From JAXMAF01 sp046350555 (lineage in GTDB: Bacteria; Planctomycetota; Phycisphaerae; Phycisphaerales; SM1A02), in NCBI GenBank assembly GCA_046350555.1, contig JAXMAF010000012.1:1-64000 (forward strand): a stretch of DNA of 64,000 nt, written 5' to 3'. The notes beneath the pieces were generated by a model. That model was not told the DNA's origin, ran no database searches, and saw only the letters and a list, made by a program, of their open reading frames with translations. This document shows, piece after piece, positions 1 to 9,257 of the stretch. How positions within the stretch are numbered: the first letter of the stretch is position 1; the number at the start of each line of letters is the position of its first letter. The position numbers were made by a program, and so were the translations under genes.

Positions 1-2012
1 ACGCCAACGGCGTCACCCCCGACAACGCCGGCGCTGGGCTGAACAACCTGGGATCCCCGCGGATCGAGCGGTGCGTCTTCGTGGACAACTCCAACTCGAG
101 CGCCGCTGGCGCCACCATCTTCAACCATGGCACCGGCACGCCGGTCGTCGCCAACTGCGTCGTCCTGGCCAGCAGCGGCGGGCCGAGCGTCGACAACCAG
201 GGCGGTGCCGTCACGTTCGTGAACTGCACCATCGCGAACAACAACAACACAGGCCTGAGGTTCCTCAACTGCACCGGCGCCTCGAGCGTCAGCAACTGCG
301 TGCTGTGGGCGAATGCCGGGCAGAGCCAGATCCCGCAGAACAACCAGATCGCCCTCACGAACTCGGTCGTCTCGGTGAGCCATACGTGCATCGAGGGCCT
401 CCAGGCGCCCTTCGTCGGCAGCGGGAACATCGGCAGCGACCCGATCTTCCTCGATCCGCTCGGCCTGGACGGCGTCATGCGCACCGCCGACGACAACCTC
501 CGCCTGCGCGGCGACTCGCCGTGCATCGATGCGGCGAGCTCGTCGCTCCTGCTCCTGGACGCCGGCGACGTCAATGACAACGGAAGCACGATCGAGACGG
601 ACCCGCTGGACCTGGATGGCGCGCTCCGTCGCCAGGACGATCCGCTCACCACCAACACCGGCGCTGGTTTCAGCCCGCATCCGGACATGGGCGCGTACGA
701 GTACACGCGCGGCCGGCTGATCCTCGTCGACATCAACGCGACCGGCGCGAAGACGGGCGTCGACTGGACCAACGCGTACACCGATCTCCAGGCCGCGATC
801 ACCGAGATCAGCGACCCGAAGTTCTTCGAGCCGGGCGAGATCTGGGTGGCCGACGGCACGTACCTTCCGGCCGCCGCGCCCAGCGCGGCCGCGACGTTCG
901 GTCTGGTCCACCAGGTCGGGATCTACGGCGGCTTCGCCGGCGGCGAGCGCACCAAGGCGGCGCGCAATCCGCTGGCGCACCCGGCGATCCTCTCCGGCGA
1001 CTTCGCGGGAGGCGCCGCCAGCGACGCGGCCCATGTGGTCACGGCGCTGGCCAGCTTCATCGACTCGACGGCCGTGCTCGACGGCTTCGTCATCTCCGGG
1101 GGCGTGGCCGCCAACGGCACCGGCGGCGACGTCGGCAAGGGTGGCGGACTGCTCGCGAAGAACGGTGCCGCGCCGACGATCCGCAACTGCCGGTTCCTCG
1201 GCAACTCGGGCTCGCTCGGACGCGCCGTGCTGGCCGACTCCGGCGCGTCGCCCACCCTGGTGAACTGCGAGTTCTCCGGCAACACCGGCATCAACGCCAC
1301 GGTCTCGGCGCAGAACGCCACGCTCACCATGATCAACTGCACGGTGTCGAAGCAGACGTCGGCATCCAGCGCCGCGTCTGGCGTCGGCGCCCAGGGGGGG
1401 GCGACGCTGCTCATCACCAACTGCGGCCTCTACGGCAACACCGGTCTCGGAACGAACAAGCAGGCCAACCAGATCATCAGCTCCGGCGCCGGCAACGTGA
1501 TCACGATCAACTTCTCCGCCGTCGAAGGACTCGACGGAACGCTCGGCGGGAGCGGCAACCTCAACGTGACGGCGAACCCGGGCGTGGCCGATCCCGATGG
1601 CGCCGACAACGTGGCCGGGACGCTCGACGACGACTACACGATCCTGCCCTGCTCGATCCTGATCGACCAGGGAAGCGCGTTGGCCCTTCCCGCCGACGTG
1701 AACGATCTCGACGAGGACGGCAACACGACCGAGACGATCCCGATCGACCTCGCCGCGGCGCAGCGCCGCATCGACGCGCCGCAGACCGATTCCGGCGCCG
1801 GGCTCGCGCCGCTGCCGGACATCGGCGCCCGCGAGTTCGTTCCCGCCCCGCTGCCCAGCCCGGACATCAACGGGGACGGCATCGTGGACGGCGCCGACCT
1901 CGGCGCGCTCCTCGCCGCCTGGGCCACGAGCCAGCCGAGCGCCGACCTGAACGGCGACTGCTTCGTGGACGGCGCGGACCTTGGAATCATGCTCGCGGCC
2001 TGGGGGGCGTGA
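1..2012 (+). CDS. Secreted beta-helix protein with dockerin-like tail, 5' partial
   Basis: The frame is open to the first base of the window, so the N-terminus and any signal peptide are missing; 669 residues are visible. Two regions repeat short strands ending in 'NC' (for example 'IRNCRFLGN', 'MINCTV'), the ladder expected of a right-handed parallel beta-helix. Each is followed by a 'DADNL/DDDYTI ... CIDAAS/LIDQGSA ... DIGAREF'-like segment. The last 50 residues hold two calcium-loop motifs, 'DINGDGIVDGADLGALLAAW' and 'DLNGDCFVDGADLGIMLAAW', the planctomycete dockerin-like tail. The family is usually secreted or surface attached; any polysaccharide substrate is unknown. The TGA stop is also the first three bases of the 108-bp repeat that follows. 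Confidence 0.85.
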   Translation, partial: ANGVTPDNAGAGLNNLGSPRIERCVFVDNSNSSAAGATIFNHGTGTPVVANCVVLASSGGPSVDNQGGAVTFVNCTIANNNNTGLRFLNCTGASSVSNCVLWANAGQSQIPQNNQIALTNSVVSVSHTCIEGLQAPFVGSGNIGSDPIFLDPLGLDGVMRTADDNLRLRGDSPCIDAASSSLLLLDAGDVNDNGSTIETDPLDLDGALRRQDDPLTTNTGAGFSPHPDMGAYEYTRGRLILVDINATGAKTGVDWTNAYTDLQAAITEISDPKFFEPGEIWVADGTYLPAAAPSAAATFGLVHQVGIYGGFAGGERTKAARNPLAHPAILSGDFAGGAASDAAHVVTALASFIDSTAVLDGFVISGGVAANGTGGDVGKGGGLLAKNGAAPTIRNCRFLGNSGSLGRAVLADSGASPTLVNCEFSGNTGINATVSAQNATLTMINCTVSKQTSASSAASGVGAQGGATLLITNCGLYGNTGLGTNKQANQIISSGAGNVITINFSAVEGLDGTLGGSGNLNVTANPGVADPDGADNVAGTLDDDYTILPCSILIDQGSALALPADVNDLDEDGNTTETIPIDLAAAQRRIDAPQTDSGAGLAPLPDIGAREFVPAPLPSPDINGDGIVDGADLGALLAAWATSQPSADLNGDCFVDGADLGIMLAAWGA

Positions 2013-2117
2013 GACGCGTCCCCGTTGACTCTCGCGCACCACCCAACCCCAGTCCGCCGTGAGGCGTCGCTGTGGGCAAGGGATCGAACGCAGGGAGGTC
2101 GACTGGAATCCGCATCA
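2010..2117 (+). repeat. 108-bp inverted-repeat element, copy 1
   Basis: Starts TGAGACGCGTCCCCGT and ends GACTGGAATCCGCATCA. The first three bases are the stop codon of the beta-helix gene. Confidence 0.85.
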
Positions 2118-2151
2118 GCCGGGCGTTGGACGCGGCGGCGGAGAATTGTGG

Positions 2152-2170
2152 TGCAGCCGTCCCGGCTGCA
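2152..2170. repeat. Small palindromic repeat TGCAGCCG-TCC-CGGCTGCA
   Basis: An 8-bp perfect stem with a 3-nt loop. The stem and the preceding GTGGT recur, as reverse complement, at 24,344-24,365, and the hairpin recurs with a different loop at 15,768-15,784. It lies between copies 1 and 2 of the 108-bp element. Confidence 0.55.
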
Positions 2171-2232
2171 AAGCGATCAACGAGCTTGGTCAGAGGAACA
2201 TCGCGAACATTGGACACGCATCGCGATGTCCG

Positions 2233-2261
2233 GTGCCGTCCGGAGCCAGGCCGGACGGCAC
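2233..2261 (+). terminator. Strong hairpin, possible terminator
   Basis: GTGCCGTCCGG pairs perfectly with CCGGACGGCAC (11 bp, 7-nt loop) and is followed by CGTCGTTTT. The T tract is short and offset by four bases, so intrinsic termination is only possible, not clear. It sits about 220 bases downstream of the beta-helix gene stop. Confidence 0.35.
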
Positions 2262-2308
2262 CGTCGTTTTGGGACTGTGGCGCGGCCGTTCCGACTGCGA
2301 GTCCACGC

Positions 2309-2418
2309 TCATACGCGTCCCAGTCGACTCTCGCGCCCCACCCAACCCGACTCCGCCGTGAGACGTCGCTGTGGGCAATCGGGGTCGAACGCATGGAGGT
2401 CGACTGGAATCCGTATCA
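2309..2418 (+). repeat. 108-bp inverted-repeat element, copy 2
   Basis: Begins TCATACGCGTCCCAGT and ends ACTGGAATCCGTATCA, same orientation as copy 1 and 190 bases after it. No stop codon is borrowed here. The stretch 2,419-2,655 after it holds the leader of the next gene, which resembles the leader of that gene's paralogue at 5,220-5,333. Confidence 0.85.
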
Positions 2419-2655
2419 GATCGGCCGCGGACCGGGGCTGGACGCGCGCCTTCCCCCGCGTTCCACCGATGACCCGTGGGCCGGAACCGCTCGTCTCGCG
2501 GTTCGAGGATGCCTCGCGAGCGTGCGCGCGCGTGGCGCAAAATAGGGAAATGTGCTCATAGCCCCCCGGGGTGGACATCGCCAGCATGGTGAACGTCCCG
2601 CGTGTTCCCGGCGGCAGGCTCGCTGCCGCACGCGGCGACGACGAGGAGACTCGCC

Positions 2656-4950
2656 ATGAGGTGGTGTCGACATTCGATGGTTGCCGCGATGCTCACGGCT
2701 GCATGCTTGTCCATGCCTTCTCAGGCGCGGGCAGGTGGCCCGATCGTGGCATGGGGAGAAAACAGTGACGGTCAGTGCAACGTGCCGGCACCGAACGCGG
2801 ACTTCATTGCCGCTGCGGGAGGCGGCTTTCACAGCTTGGGCTTGAAGTCCGACGGCTCGATCGTGGCGTGGGGAAGGAACGACTTCGGCCAGTGCAACGT
2901 CCCGGCACCGAACACCGAATTCGTGGCCATCGCGGCAGGCCTGAATCACAGTCTGGGTCTGAAGTCCGACGGCTCGATCGTTGCATGGGGGTCGAACGAT
3001 CAAGGCCAGTGCAATCTCCCGTTGCCCAACACGGGCTTCGTTGCCGTGGCGGCTGGCTGGTACCACAGCATGGCCCTGACAACCGGCGGCTCGATCGCAA
3101 CGTGGGGATGGTGCCTTGCCGGTCAGTGCAATGTTTCGCCACCGAATGTGGGCTTTGTGGCGATCGCGGCGGGCGGACAGCACAATCTGGGTGTGAGGTC
3201 CGACGGATCGGTCGCGGCGTGGGGCTCGAACCTCTTCCATCAGTGCACTGTTCCGCCGCCGAATACGGGCTTCATAGCCGTCGCCGGGGGCGGCAGCCAC
3301 AGTCTCGGTCTGAAGTCCGACGGCTCGATTGTGGCTTGGGGAGAGGCGGACCCGCCACCGTTGCCGAACGCGGATTTCGTGGCGGTCGCCGCGGGCTTCG
3401 ACCACAGCTTGGGTTTGAAATCCGACGGTTCGATCGTGGCGTGGGGCGCCATGGCTCCGCCGCCTGCACCGAACGCGGGCTTCGCGGCGTGCGCCGCCGG
3501 CTTTGAGCACAGCCTCGGGGTCAAGGCTCCCGCGGAGCCATCGAGCCTCACGCTCGAATGCACCTCCTGCGACGACGACTCCAATCCCGAATCCACCGGC
3601 TTCCAAGTGTCGATGGGACTCTGGGCTCGGCATCTCGACGACCCCGTCAACGGCTATCAAGCCTTCCTCAACTACGACACAACCCGCCTCGGCTTCCGTC
3701 CGGACCTGAGTTCCTACAGCAACGCGGTCTTCGATACCCACTTCACGCCGATCGGCTCGGCGGAAGGCCCGAGCGGACTCCTCAAGCTTGACGGCACCAC
3801 GTTCCAGCCGGGCGGTCCGGAGAGCACGACGGCGGACACGCTGCTCGCCACGCTGGTCTTCGATGTCTCGCTGGAGTGCGGAACCGCCGAGACCACGTTG
3901 GCGTTCGTGCCGTACCTCATTTTCGTCAGCGAGCTGAGCTTCGACGGCGCGGCGTTGTCAACAGCGCTGGTCGATCTCACGACCACCATCGTCGGCGACA
4001 CCACGCCGCCGGTGATCACGTGTCCGCCAAGCGTCACCGTGCCGGCCGCCGCGGGAGGGTGCACCGCGATCGTGGCGCCAGGAACCGCGACCGCGATCGA
4101 CAACCTCGATCCCTCGCCCACGATCGTCTGCACGCGCAGCGACATGCTGGCGCTCGGCGCCCCGTTTCCATCCGGCGTCACGACCGTGACGTGCACCGCG
4201 ACCGACGACTGCGGGAACTCGTCGATGTGCGCGTACACGATCACGGTGCAGCCGTTCAACGAGGTCCAGGTGACGGTCGACCTGCCGGGATCGAGCCCGG
4301 CGACCCGCTGCATCCTGTTCCTCGCCCACGACGGCTGCACCACGGCCGCCGCCAACAACGGCACGTTGACGTTCATCGATCACGACAGCAACCCGCTCAC
4401 GCCGGTGCGCGCCACGGGCACCATCCTTGTGCCCTGTGGAGCATGGACGACGCTCTGCGCGAAGGACGAACAGCACACCAAGTGGGCCGTTCCTCCGTCG
4501 CCGCTGATCGTCAGCGGCACGCACTACGTCGCGACCGGCGTGCTCACGTTGAAGCCGGGCGACAACGACAACGACGGCGACGTCGACATCAACGACGCCA
4601 CGTGGCTCATCGGCACGTTCGGCGACCTCGCCAGTCCCGGCTGCGACGGAACGCCGCGCGATGGCGACTTCAGCAACGACGGCGCCATCGGCACGGAGGA
4701 CTACTCCATCATCAGCGGCGAATGGCTGACGTTCTCGTCGTGTCCGGCGTGTCCGAGCCCCCTGCACGGCCCGGCCCCGAAGACGCTCGATCGTCGAACA
4801 TCGATCGCCACGGCCGAGCTGGCGCCGCACCTCAGGCGAGCCGACCTCGACCACAACGGCGTCTTCGACTGGCGCGACGTGGCCGTCTTCGAGCAGATGC
4901 ATGGCCTGGGGCCCGAGCTCTCGAGGCGGCTGCAGAAGACAGCGCCGTGA
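2656..4950 (+). CDS. Secreted RCC1-type propeller protein with cohesin-like, HYR and dockerin-like segments
   Basis: 764 residues. GAGGAG at 2,643-2,648 sets the ATG at 2,656; an upstream in-frame ATG at 2,602 lacks a ribosome site. Residues 1-26 are a signal peptide ending near 'SQARAG'. Seven repeats of about 39 residues follow ('SDGSIVAWG.N..GQCNVP.PN..F.A.AAG..HSLGLK'), the number needed for a complete seven-bladed RCC1 propeller. Then come a cohesin-like beta domain ('GYQAFLNYDTTRLGF', about 300-450), an HYR domain ('VITCPPSVTVPA'), and calcium-loop segments ('DNDNDGDVDINDATW', 'DLDHNGVFDWRDV'). Partner or ligand is unknown. It is a tandem paralogue of the gene at 5,334, sharing domains and leader sequence. 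Confidence 0.88.
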   Translation: MRWCRHSMVAAMLTAACLSMPSQARAGGPIVAWGENSDGQCNVPAPNADFIAAAGGGFHSLGLKSDGSIVAWGRNDFGQCNVPAPNTEFVAIAAGLNHSLGLKSDGSIVAWGSNDQGQCNLPLPNTGFVAVAAGWYHSMALTTGGSIATWGWCLAGQCNVSPPNVGFVAIAAGGQHNLGVRSDGSVAAWGSNLFHQCTVPPPNTGFIAVAGGGSHSLGLKSDGSIVAWGEADPPPLPNADFVAVAAGFDHSLGLKSDGSIVAWGAMAPPPAPNAGFAACAAGFEHSLGVKAPAEPSSLTLECTSCDDDSNPESTGFQVSMGLWARHLDDPVNGYQAFLNYDTTRLGFRPDLSSYSNAVFDTHFTPIGSAEGPSGLLKLDGTTFQPGGPESTTADTLLATLVFDVSLECGTAETTLAFVPYLIFVSELSFDGAALSTALVDLTTTIVGDTTPPVITCPPSVTVPAAAGGCTAIVAPGTATAIDNLDPSPTIVCTRSDMLALGAPFPSGVTTVTCTATDDCGNSSMCAYTITVQPFNEVQVTVDLPGSSPATRCILFLAHDGCTTAAANNGTLTFIDHDSNPLTPVRATGTILVPCGAWTTLCAKDEQHTKWAVPPSPLIVSGTHYVATGVLTLKPGDNDNDGDVDINDATWLIGTFGDLASPGCDGTPRDGDFSNDGAIGTEDYSIISGEWLTFSSCPACPSPLHGPAPKTLDRRTSIATAELAPHLRRADLDHNGVFDWRDVAVFEQMHGLGPELSRRLQKTAP

Positions 4951-4952
4951 CC

Positions 4953-5060
4953 TCATACGCGTCCCAGTTGACTCTCGCGCCCCACCCAACCCCATTGCGC
5001 CGTGAGAGATGGTTGTGGGCAAGGGGTTGAACGCATGGAGGCCTACTGGAGGCCGTATCA
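4953..5060 (+). repeat. 108-bp inverted-repeat element, copy 3
   Basis: Begins TCATACGCGTCCCAGTTGAC two bases after the stop codon of the first RCC1-type gene and ends GGCCGTATCA. The internal part is more diverged than in most copies (GAGAGATGGTTGTGGGCAAG). Confidence 0.85.
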
Positions 5061-5092
5061 GCGCGCCGCGCCGCCTCATGAATCGGCCGATT

Positions 5093-5139
5093 GCGGAGGG
5101 AGGACGTTCGTTCCGGGGGCCAAGGGCGCCTCCCTCCGC
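5093..5139. repeat. Inverted repeat GCGGAGGGAGG / CCTCCCTCCGC
   Basis: Perfect 11-bp arms with a 25-base spacer, between copy 3 of the 108-bp element and the heptamer array. Could form a hairpin in RNA; there is no T tract. Confidence 0.5.
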
Positions 5140-5162
5140 ATCCCTCAGCAGACGCGTGGTTG

Positions 5163-5215
5163 AACCAATAACCAATAACTAATAACCAGTAACCAGTAAC
5201 CAGTAACCAGTAACT
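5163..5215. repeat. Heptamer tandem array (AACCAAT/AACCAGT)
   Basis: Seven units of 7 bases plus a partial: two AACCAAT, one AACTAAT, four AACCAGT, then AACT. AT-rich compared with everything around it. Lies in the leader region of the second RCC1-type gene. Confidence 0.85.
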
Positions 5216-5333
5216 CGAAATCAGGAAATGTCCTAATAGCCGCCCCTGACGCAGCCCGGCAGGATGAAACAGGTCTCGCGTGTCTTCGGTGACTTGCACG
5301 TCACCGCACGACGCGACCCCAAGGAGGTTCGCC

Positions 5334-7942
5334 ATGAGGTGGTACCGAAATGCGATGGTGGCCGCAACGCTCGCGGGCGCGTGTCTGGCAAGCCCGCGGC
5401 AGAGTGCGGGGGCCGGTCCGGTCGTGACGTGGGGTGCCAACATCTTCGGCCAGCTTGATGTCCCGCCGCCGAACGTCGACTTCGTCTCCATTTCGGCCAA
5501 CGGCAGCCAGCACCTCGTTGGTCTCAAGGCCGACGGTTCGATCGTCGCGTGGGGCCGCAACTTCGAGGGTCAATGCAATGTGCCGGCACCCAACACGGAC
5601 TTCGTGGCTGCGGCCGGAGGAGGACTGCACAGCCTTGGCCTGAAGGCCGACGGCTCGATCGTGGGTTGGGGATTGAACGACTACGGCCAGTGCGACGCGC
5701 CAGCACCGAACACTAGCTTCGTGAGCATCGCAGGGGGCGGCGAACACAGCCTTGGGCTGAAGGCCGACGGCTCGATCGTGGCGTGGGGCCGCAACTCCGA
5801 GGGCCAGTGCGACTCCCGGGGTCAAACAGCGGCTTCATCGCCGTTTCTGGGGGCTCCTACCACAGCCTTGGCCTGAGGTCCGACGGCTCGATCGTGGCGT
5901 GGGGGCACAACGGCTACGGTCAATGCAATGTGCCCGCGCCGAACAAGGGGTTTGTCGCCGTGGGCGCGGGGAACTTGCACAGCCTCGGTCTGAAGTCCGA
6001 CGGCTCGATCGTGGCCTGGGGCTTGAACTACTTTGGCCAATGCGATGTTCCCTCGCCGAACAGCGGCTTCGTGGCCATTGCCGGGGGCGGTTCGCACAGC
6101 CTTGGCCTGAAGTCCGACGGGTCCATCGTGGCCTGGGGCTGGAACGACTACGGCCAATGCAATGTGCCGGTGCCTAACACGGGCTTTGGGGCCGTGACAG
6201 GAAGCAATTGGGCCTCTGCTGGCATCAAGGCCGCTCCCCCAGCGGTCCGCAGCCTCGTGCTCGAAAGCCCGGCCTGCCAGGATGATGTCGACCCCGGCTC
6301 CCCCGGCTACCAGATGTCGGTCGAGCTCTGGGCGCGCCACCTCTACGGTCCCGTCAACGGCTACCAAGCGTTCCTCGGCTACGAGACGGGACGACTTGCG
6401 TTCCGCCCGGACCTGAGCGCCTACAGCGACGCCGTGTTCGACACGCACGTCACGACGATGGCCGCCGCGGAAGGCCCCGCCGGCTTCGTGAAGCTCGACG
6501 GCAGCACGTTCCAGCCCGGCGGACCGGCGAGCACGACGGAGGACACGCTGCTTGCGACGCTGGTCTTCGACGTGCTGGTCGAGTGCGACACCACGGCGAG
6601 CACACTGGAGTTCGTGCCCTATCTCATCTTCGAGAGCGAGCTGAGCTACAACGGCACGCCGTTGTCGACGACGCTCGTGGATCTTCCGATCATCACGCTT
6701 GACGACACGCCGCCGGAGATCGCGTGTCCGCCAGACGCGAACGTCGAGTGCGGACAGCCGACCACGCCGGACTTCACGGGGTGGGCGACTGCGACCGACA
6801 ACTGTGGCGCGCCGCCGACGATCACCTTCAGCGACGGCATCGGGCCCGGTCCGTGCCCGTCTTGTCCCGTGGAGCCGTGCCCGGCGTGCGCGCCATGTGT
6901 GTTGGAATCGACGATCCACCGCACATGGACCGCCACGGACGGCTGTGGCAGATCGTCGAGCTGCGTGCAGACGATCCTTGTGGAAGACACGATGCCGCCG
7001 GTCATCGCGTGTCCGCCGGACTTGACTGTCGTACCGGATCCATACATGTGCAGCCAAGGTGCTCCCGCCTTCGCGACGGCAAGCGACAGCTGCGATCCTT
7101 CGCCGACCCTGGTCTGCACGCGGAGCGATGGTCTCGACCTGTACGGGCTCTATCCGCCCGGTGTCACGACCGTGTCATGCGTTGCGACCGATGCGTGCGG
7201 GAACTCGTCGGAGTGCTCGTACACCGTTACGGTGCTGCCGGTGAACAACGCCCTGGTGACGGTCGACCTTCCCGGTTCGGAGCCGACCACGCGCTGCATC
7301 CAGTTCGTCGCGACCAACGGCTGCGACACGGGGACGGCCAACGCCACGCTCACGTTCGTCGATCACGACGCCAATCCGGACACGCCGGTGCGGGCGACAG
7401 CGGTGATTCAAATCCCCTGCGGAAGCTGGACGAGCCTCTGCGCGAAGGATGAGCAGCACACCAAATGGTCGGACTCGCCATCGCCGTTGATCGAGGATGC
7501 AGTCGCCTGCGGGTTCAAGTACGTGGCGACGAGCGTGCTGAGGCTCGAGCCCGGCGACAACGACAACGACGGCGACGTCGACATCAACGACATCACGTGG
7601 CTGATCGCGACCTTCGGCGAGTTCGCGACGCCGGGCTGCGACGGCACGCCGCGGGACGGCGACTTCAGCAACAACGGCGTGATCGGGACGGAGGACTATT
7701 CGCTGCTGAGCGGACAGTGGCTGACGTACTCGATGTGCCCGGCGTGTCCGAGCCCCGTTCACGGCCCGGCGCCGAAGACGTTGGATCATCGGACGACGAT
7801 CGCGACGGCCGAGCTGGCGCCGCACCTGAGGCGAGCCGACCTCGACCACAACGGCGTCTTCGATTGGCGCGACGTGGCCGCCTTCGAGCAGATGCATGGA
7901 TTGAAGCCGGAGCTCTCGCGGCGGCTGCGGACGGCGTGGTGA
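5334..7942 (+). CDS. Second RCC1-type propeller protein, interrupted by one frameshift
   Basis: Paralogue of the gene at 2,656. AAGGAGG at 5,321-5,327 sets the ATG at 5,334. The reading frame breaks at about 5,814: 'CAGTGCGAC' is followed by TCCCGG where the repeat pattern expects GTCCCGG, so one base is missing. The first frame then stops at 5,876 and the second continues to 7,942. Restoring the base gives 869 residues: a signal peptide, exactly seven propeller repeats (the break falls in the fourth), a cohesin-like domain, two HYR-like domains (one more than the paralogue), and the same terminal calcium-loop segments ('DNDNDGDVDINDITW', 'DLDHNGVFDWRDVAAF'). No decay is visible elsewhere, so the indel is recent or a sequence error. 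Confidence 0.8.
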
Positions 7943-8051
7943 CGTCCGAGGTCGGGCGGTGCCTGCCGCAACCGCATCGTTTCCCCCCGTCCCGGCGACG
8001 GTCGCGACGGGCGATTGCACCCATTTGTTTCATGAACCCCCGGAGACCACC

Positions 8052-9107
8052 ATGCGATCGGCCCTTGCACCATCGACCGCGCTCGTCGTCACTCTTGCAC
8101 TTGCGCTCGCATCGGCGCCCGCCGCGTCGGCGCACGCGCGGGGCGCGGACATCCTCGGGCAGCCTGGCGCGCAGAGCGTTCCGATCGGAGCGGTCGTCGA
8201 GGTGAAGATCGCCCTCTCCGGAAGCGCTGGGCAGGCACAATCGTTCGATTCGCTGGACGTGATCTTCTCGTGGGATCCGTTGGCGCTCGACTTCATCGAC
8301 GCGTCGCAGGCGGGCGCGGGGTACGCCTTCTTCCTGACTGGATTTCTGCCGAATCCCGACGGCATCAACCTCGACCTGGACGACGGGTTGGCGATGTTCA
8401 CCGCCCTCGGTCCGCCCGGATCACCGCAGGTGGCGCCGCCGTCGCCCGCGAGCAAGGTGGTCACCACGCTGCGCTTCCAGACGCTCGCGTTGACGCCGGC
8501 GACGATCGTGAGCGTCGTTCCATCCTTTGGCGTCTTCTCGACATCGCGCGTGCTGCTGACGGGGCTCAACGTGACCGGGAGCAACAACTCGTTCGCGGTG
8601 ATCGAGGTCGTCGCGTCGGCATGCCCCGGCACCGAGCCGTGCTTTGCGCCGCATGCCACACCCGGCTGCTCCGACGTCGACTGTTGCAATGCCGTCTGCG
8701 ACGCCGATCCCTCGTGCTGTGCTGCCGCATGGGACGTCGACTGCGCGGTCTTCGCCGCGGTCTTCTGCGGGGAGTGCGGAAGCCCGACCTCGGGATGTTG
8801 CTACTCGCCGCACGACGGCATCGGTTGCAGCGCCGGCAATTGCTGCGCCGCGGTCTGCGCGACCACACCGCCGTGCTGCGAGGTCGCCTGGGACGATGCG
8901 TGCGCCGCGTTGGCCGTGGCGACGTGCTGTCCCGCGGACCTTAGTGGCGACGGAGCGGTCGACGGCGCCGATCTCGGTCTCTTGATTGCCGACTGGGGCA
9001 GGGGCGGCGCGGCCGACTTCAACTGCGATGGCGTCGTCGATGGCGCCGATCTCGGCCTGCTGCTGGCTGCGTGGGGGCCATGCACGCCAAGCACGCGTCC
9101 CAGTTGA
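8052..9107 (+). CDS. Secreted protein: cohesin-like domain, two Cys-rich modules, dockerin-like tail
   Basis: 351 residues from the ATG at 8,052, preceded by GGAG at 8,042. Signal peptide about 1-30 ('LVVTLALALASAPAASA'). Residues 35-190 look like a cohesin-type beta sandwich ('FDSLDVIFSWDPLALDFIDA'). Two cysteine-rich modules follow ('CFAPHATPGCSDVDCCNAVC...', 'CCYSPHDGIGCSAGNCCAAVC...'), of the type also found three times in the protein at 16,096. The tail holds two 'DG.VDGADLGLL...WG' loops. The last residues (roughly 'STRPS') are encoded inside the 108-bp repeat, whose internal TGA at 9,105 ends the gene, so the original C-terminus was probably altered by the repeat. Confidence 0.85.
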   Translation: MRSALAPSTALVVTLALALASAPAASAHARGADILGQPGAQSVPIGAVVEVKIALSGSAGQAQSFDSLDVIFSWDPLALDFIDASQAGAGYAFFLTGFLPNPDGINLDLDDGLAMFTALGPPGSPQVAPPSPASKVVTTLRFQTLALTPATIVSVVPSFGVFSTSRVLLTGLNVTGSNNSFAVIEVVASACPGTEPCFAPHATPGCSDVDCCNAVCDADPSCCAAAWDVDCAVFAAVFCGECGSPTSGCCYSPHDGIGCSAGNCCAAVCATTPPCCEVAWDDACAALAVATCCPADLSGDGAVDGADLGLLIADWGRGGAADFNCDGVVDGADLGLLLAAWGPCTPSTRPS

Positions 9108-9246
9108 CTCTTGTGCCCGACCCAACCCAATTTCGCCGTGAGACGCCGGCCCAGTTGGTTCTCGTGCCCCACCCATCCCAATTCCGCCACGAGACGCCGA
9201 TGTGGGCAAGGGGCCGAACGCATGGAGGTCTCCTGGAATCCGTATG
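9090..9246 (+). repeat. 108-bp element, copy 4, long form with duplicated left half
   Basis: About 157 bp. The left half (CCCAGTTG...GAGACGCCG) occurs twice in tandem before the normal right half, ending CTGGAATCCGTATGGG. Copy 18 has the same structure. The secreted-protein gene upstream ends inside it. Confidence 0.75.
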
Positions 9247-9257
9247 GGATCCTCCTG

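Noticed and set aside
2416..3741. Long minus-strand frame opposite the first RCC1-type gene
   Set aside because: It mirrors the repeats of the plus-strand gene, is Arg/His-rich and has no recognisable domain; the plus strand has signal peptide, ribosome site and domains.
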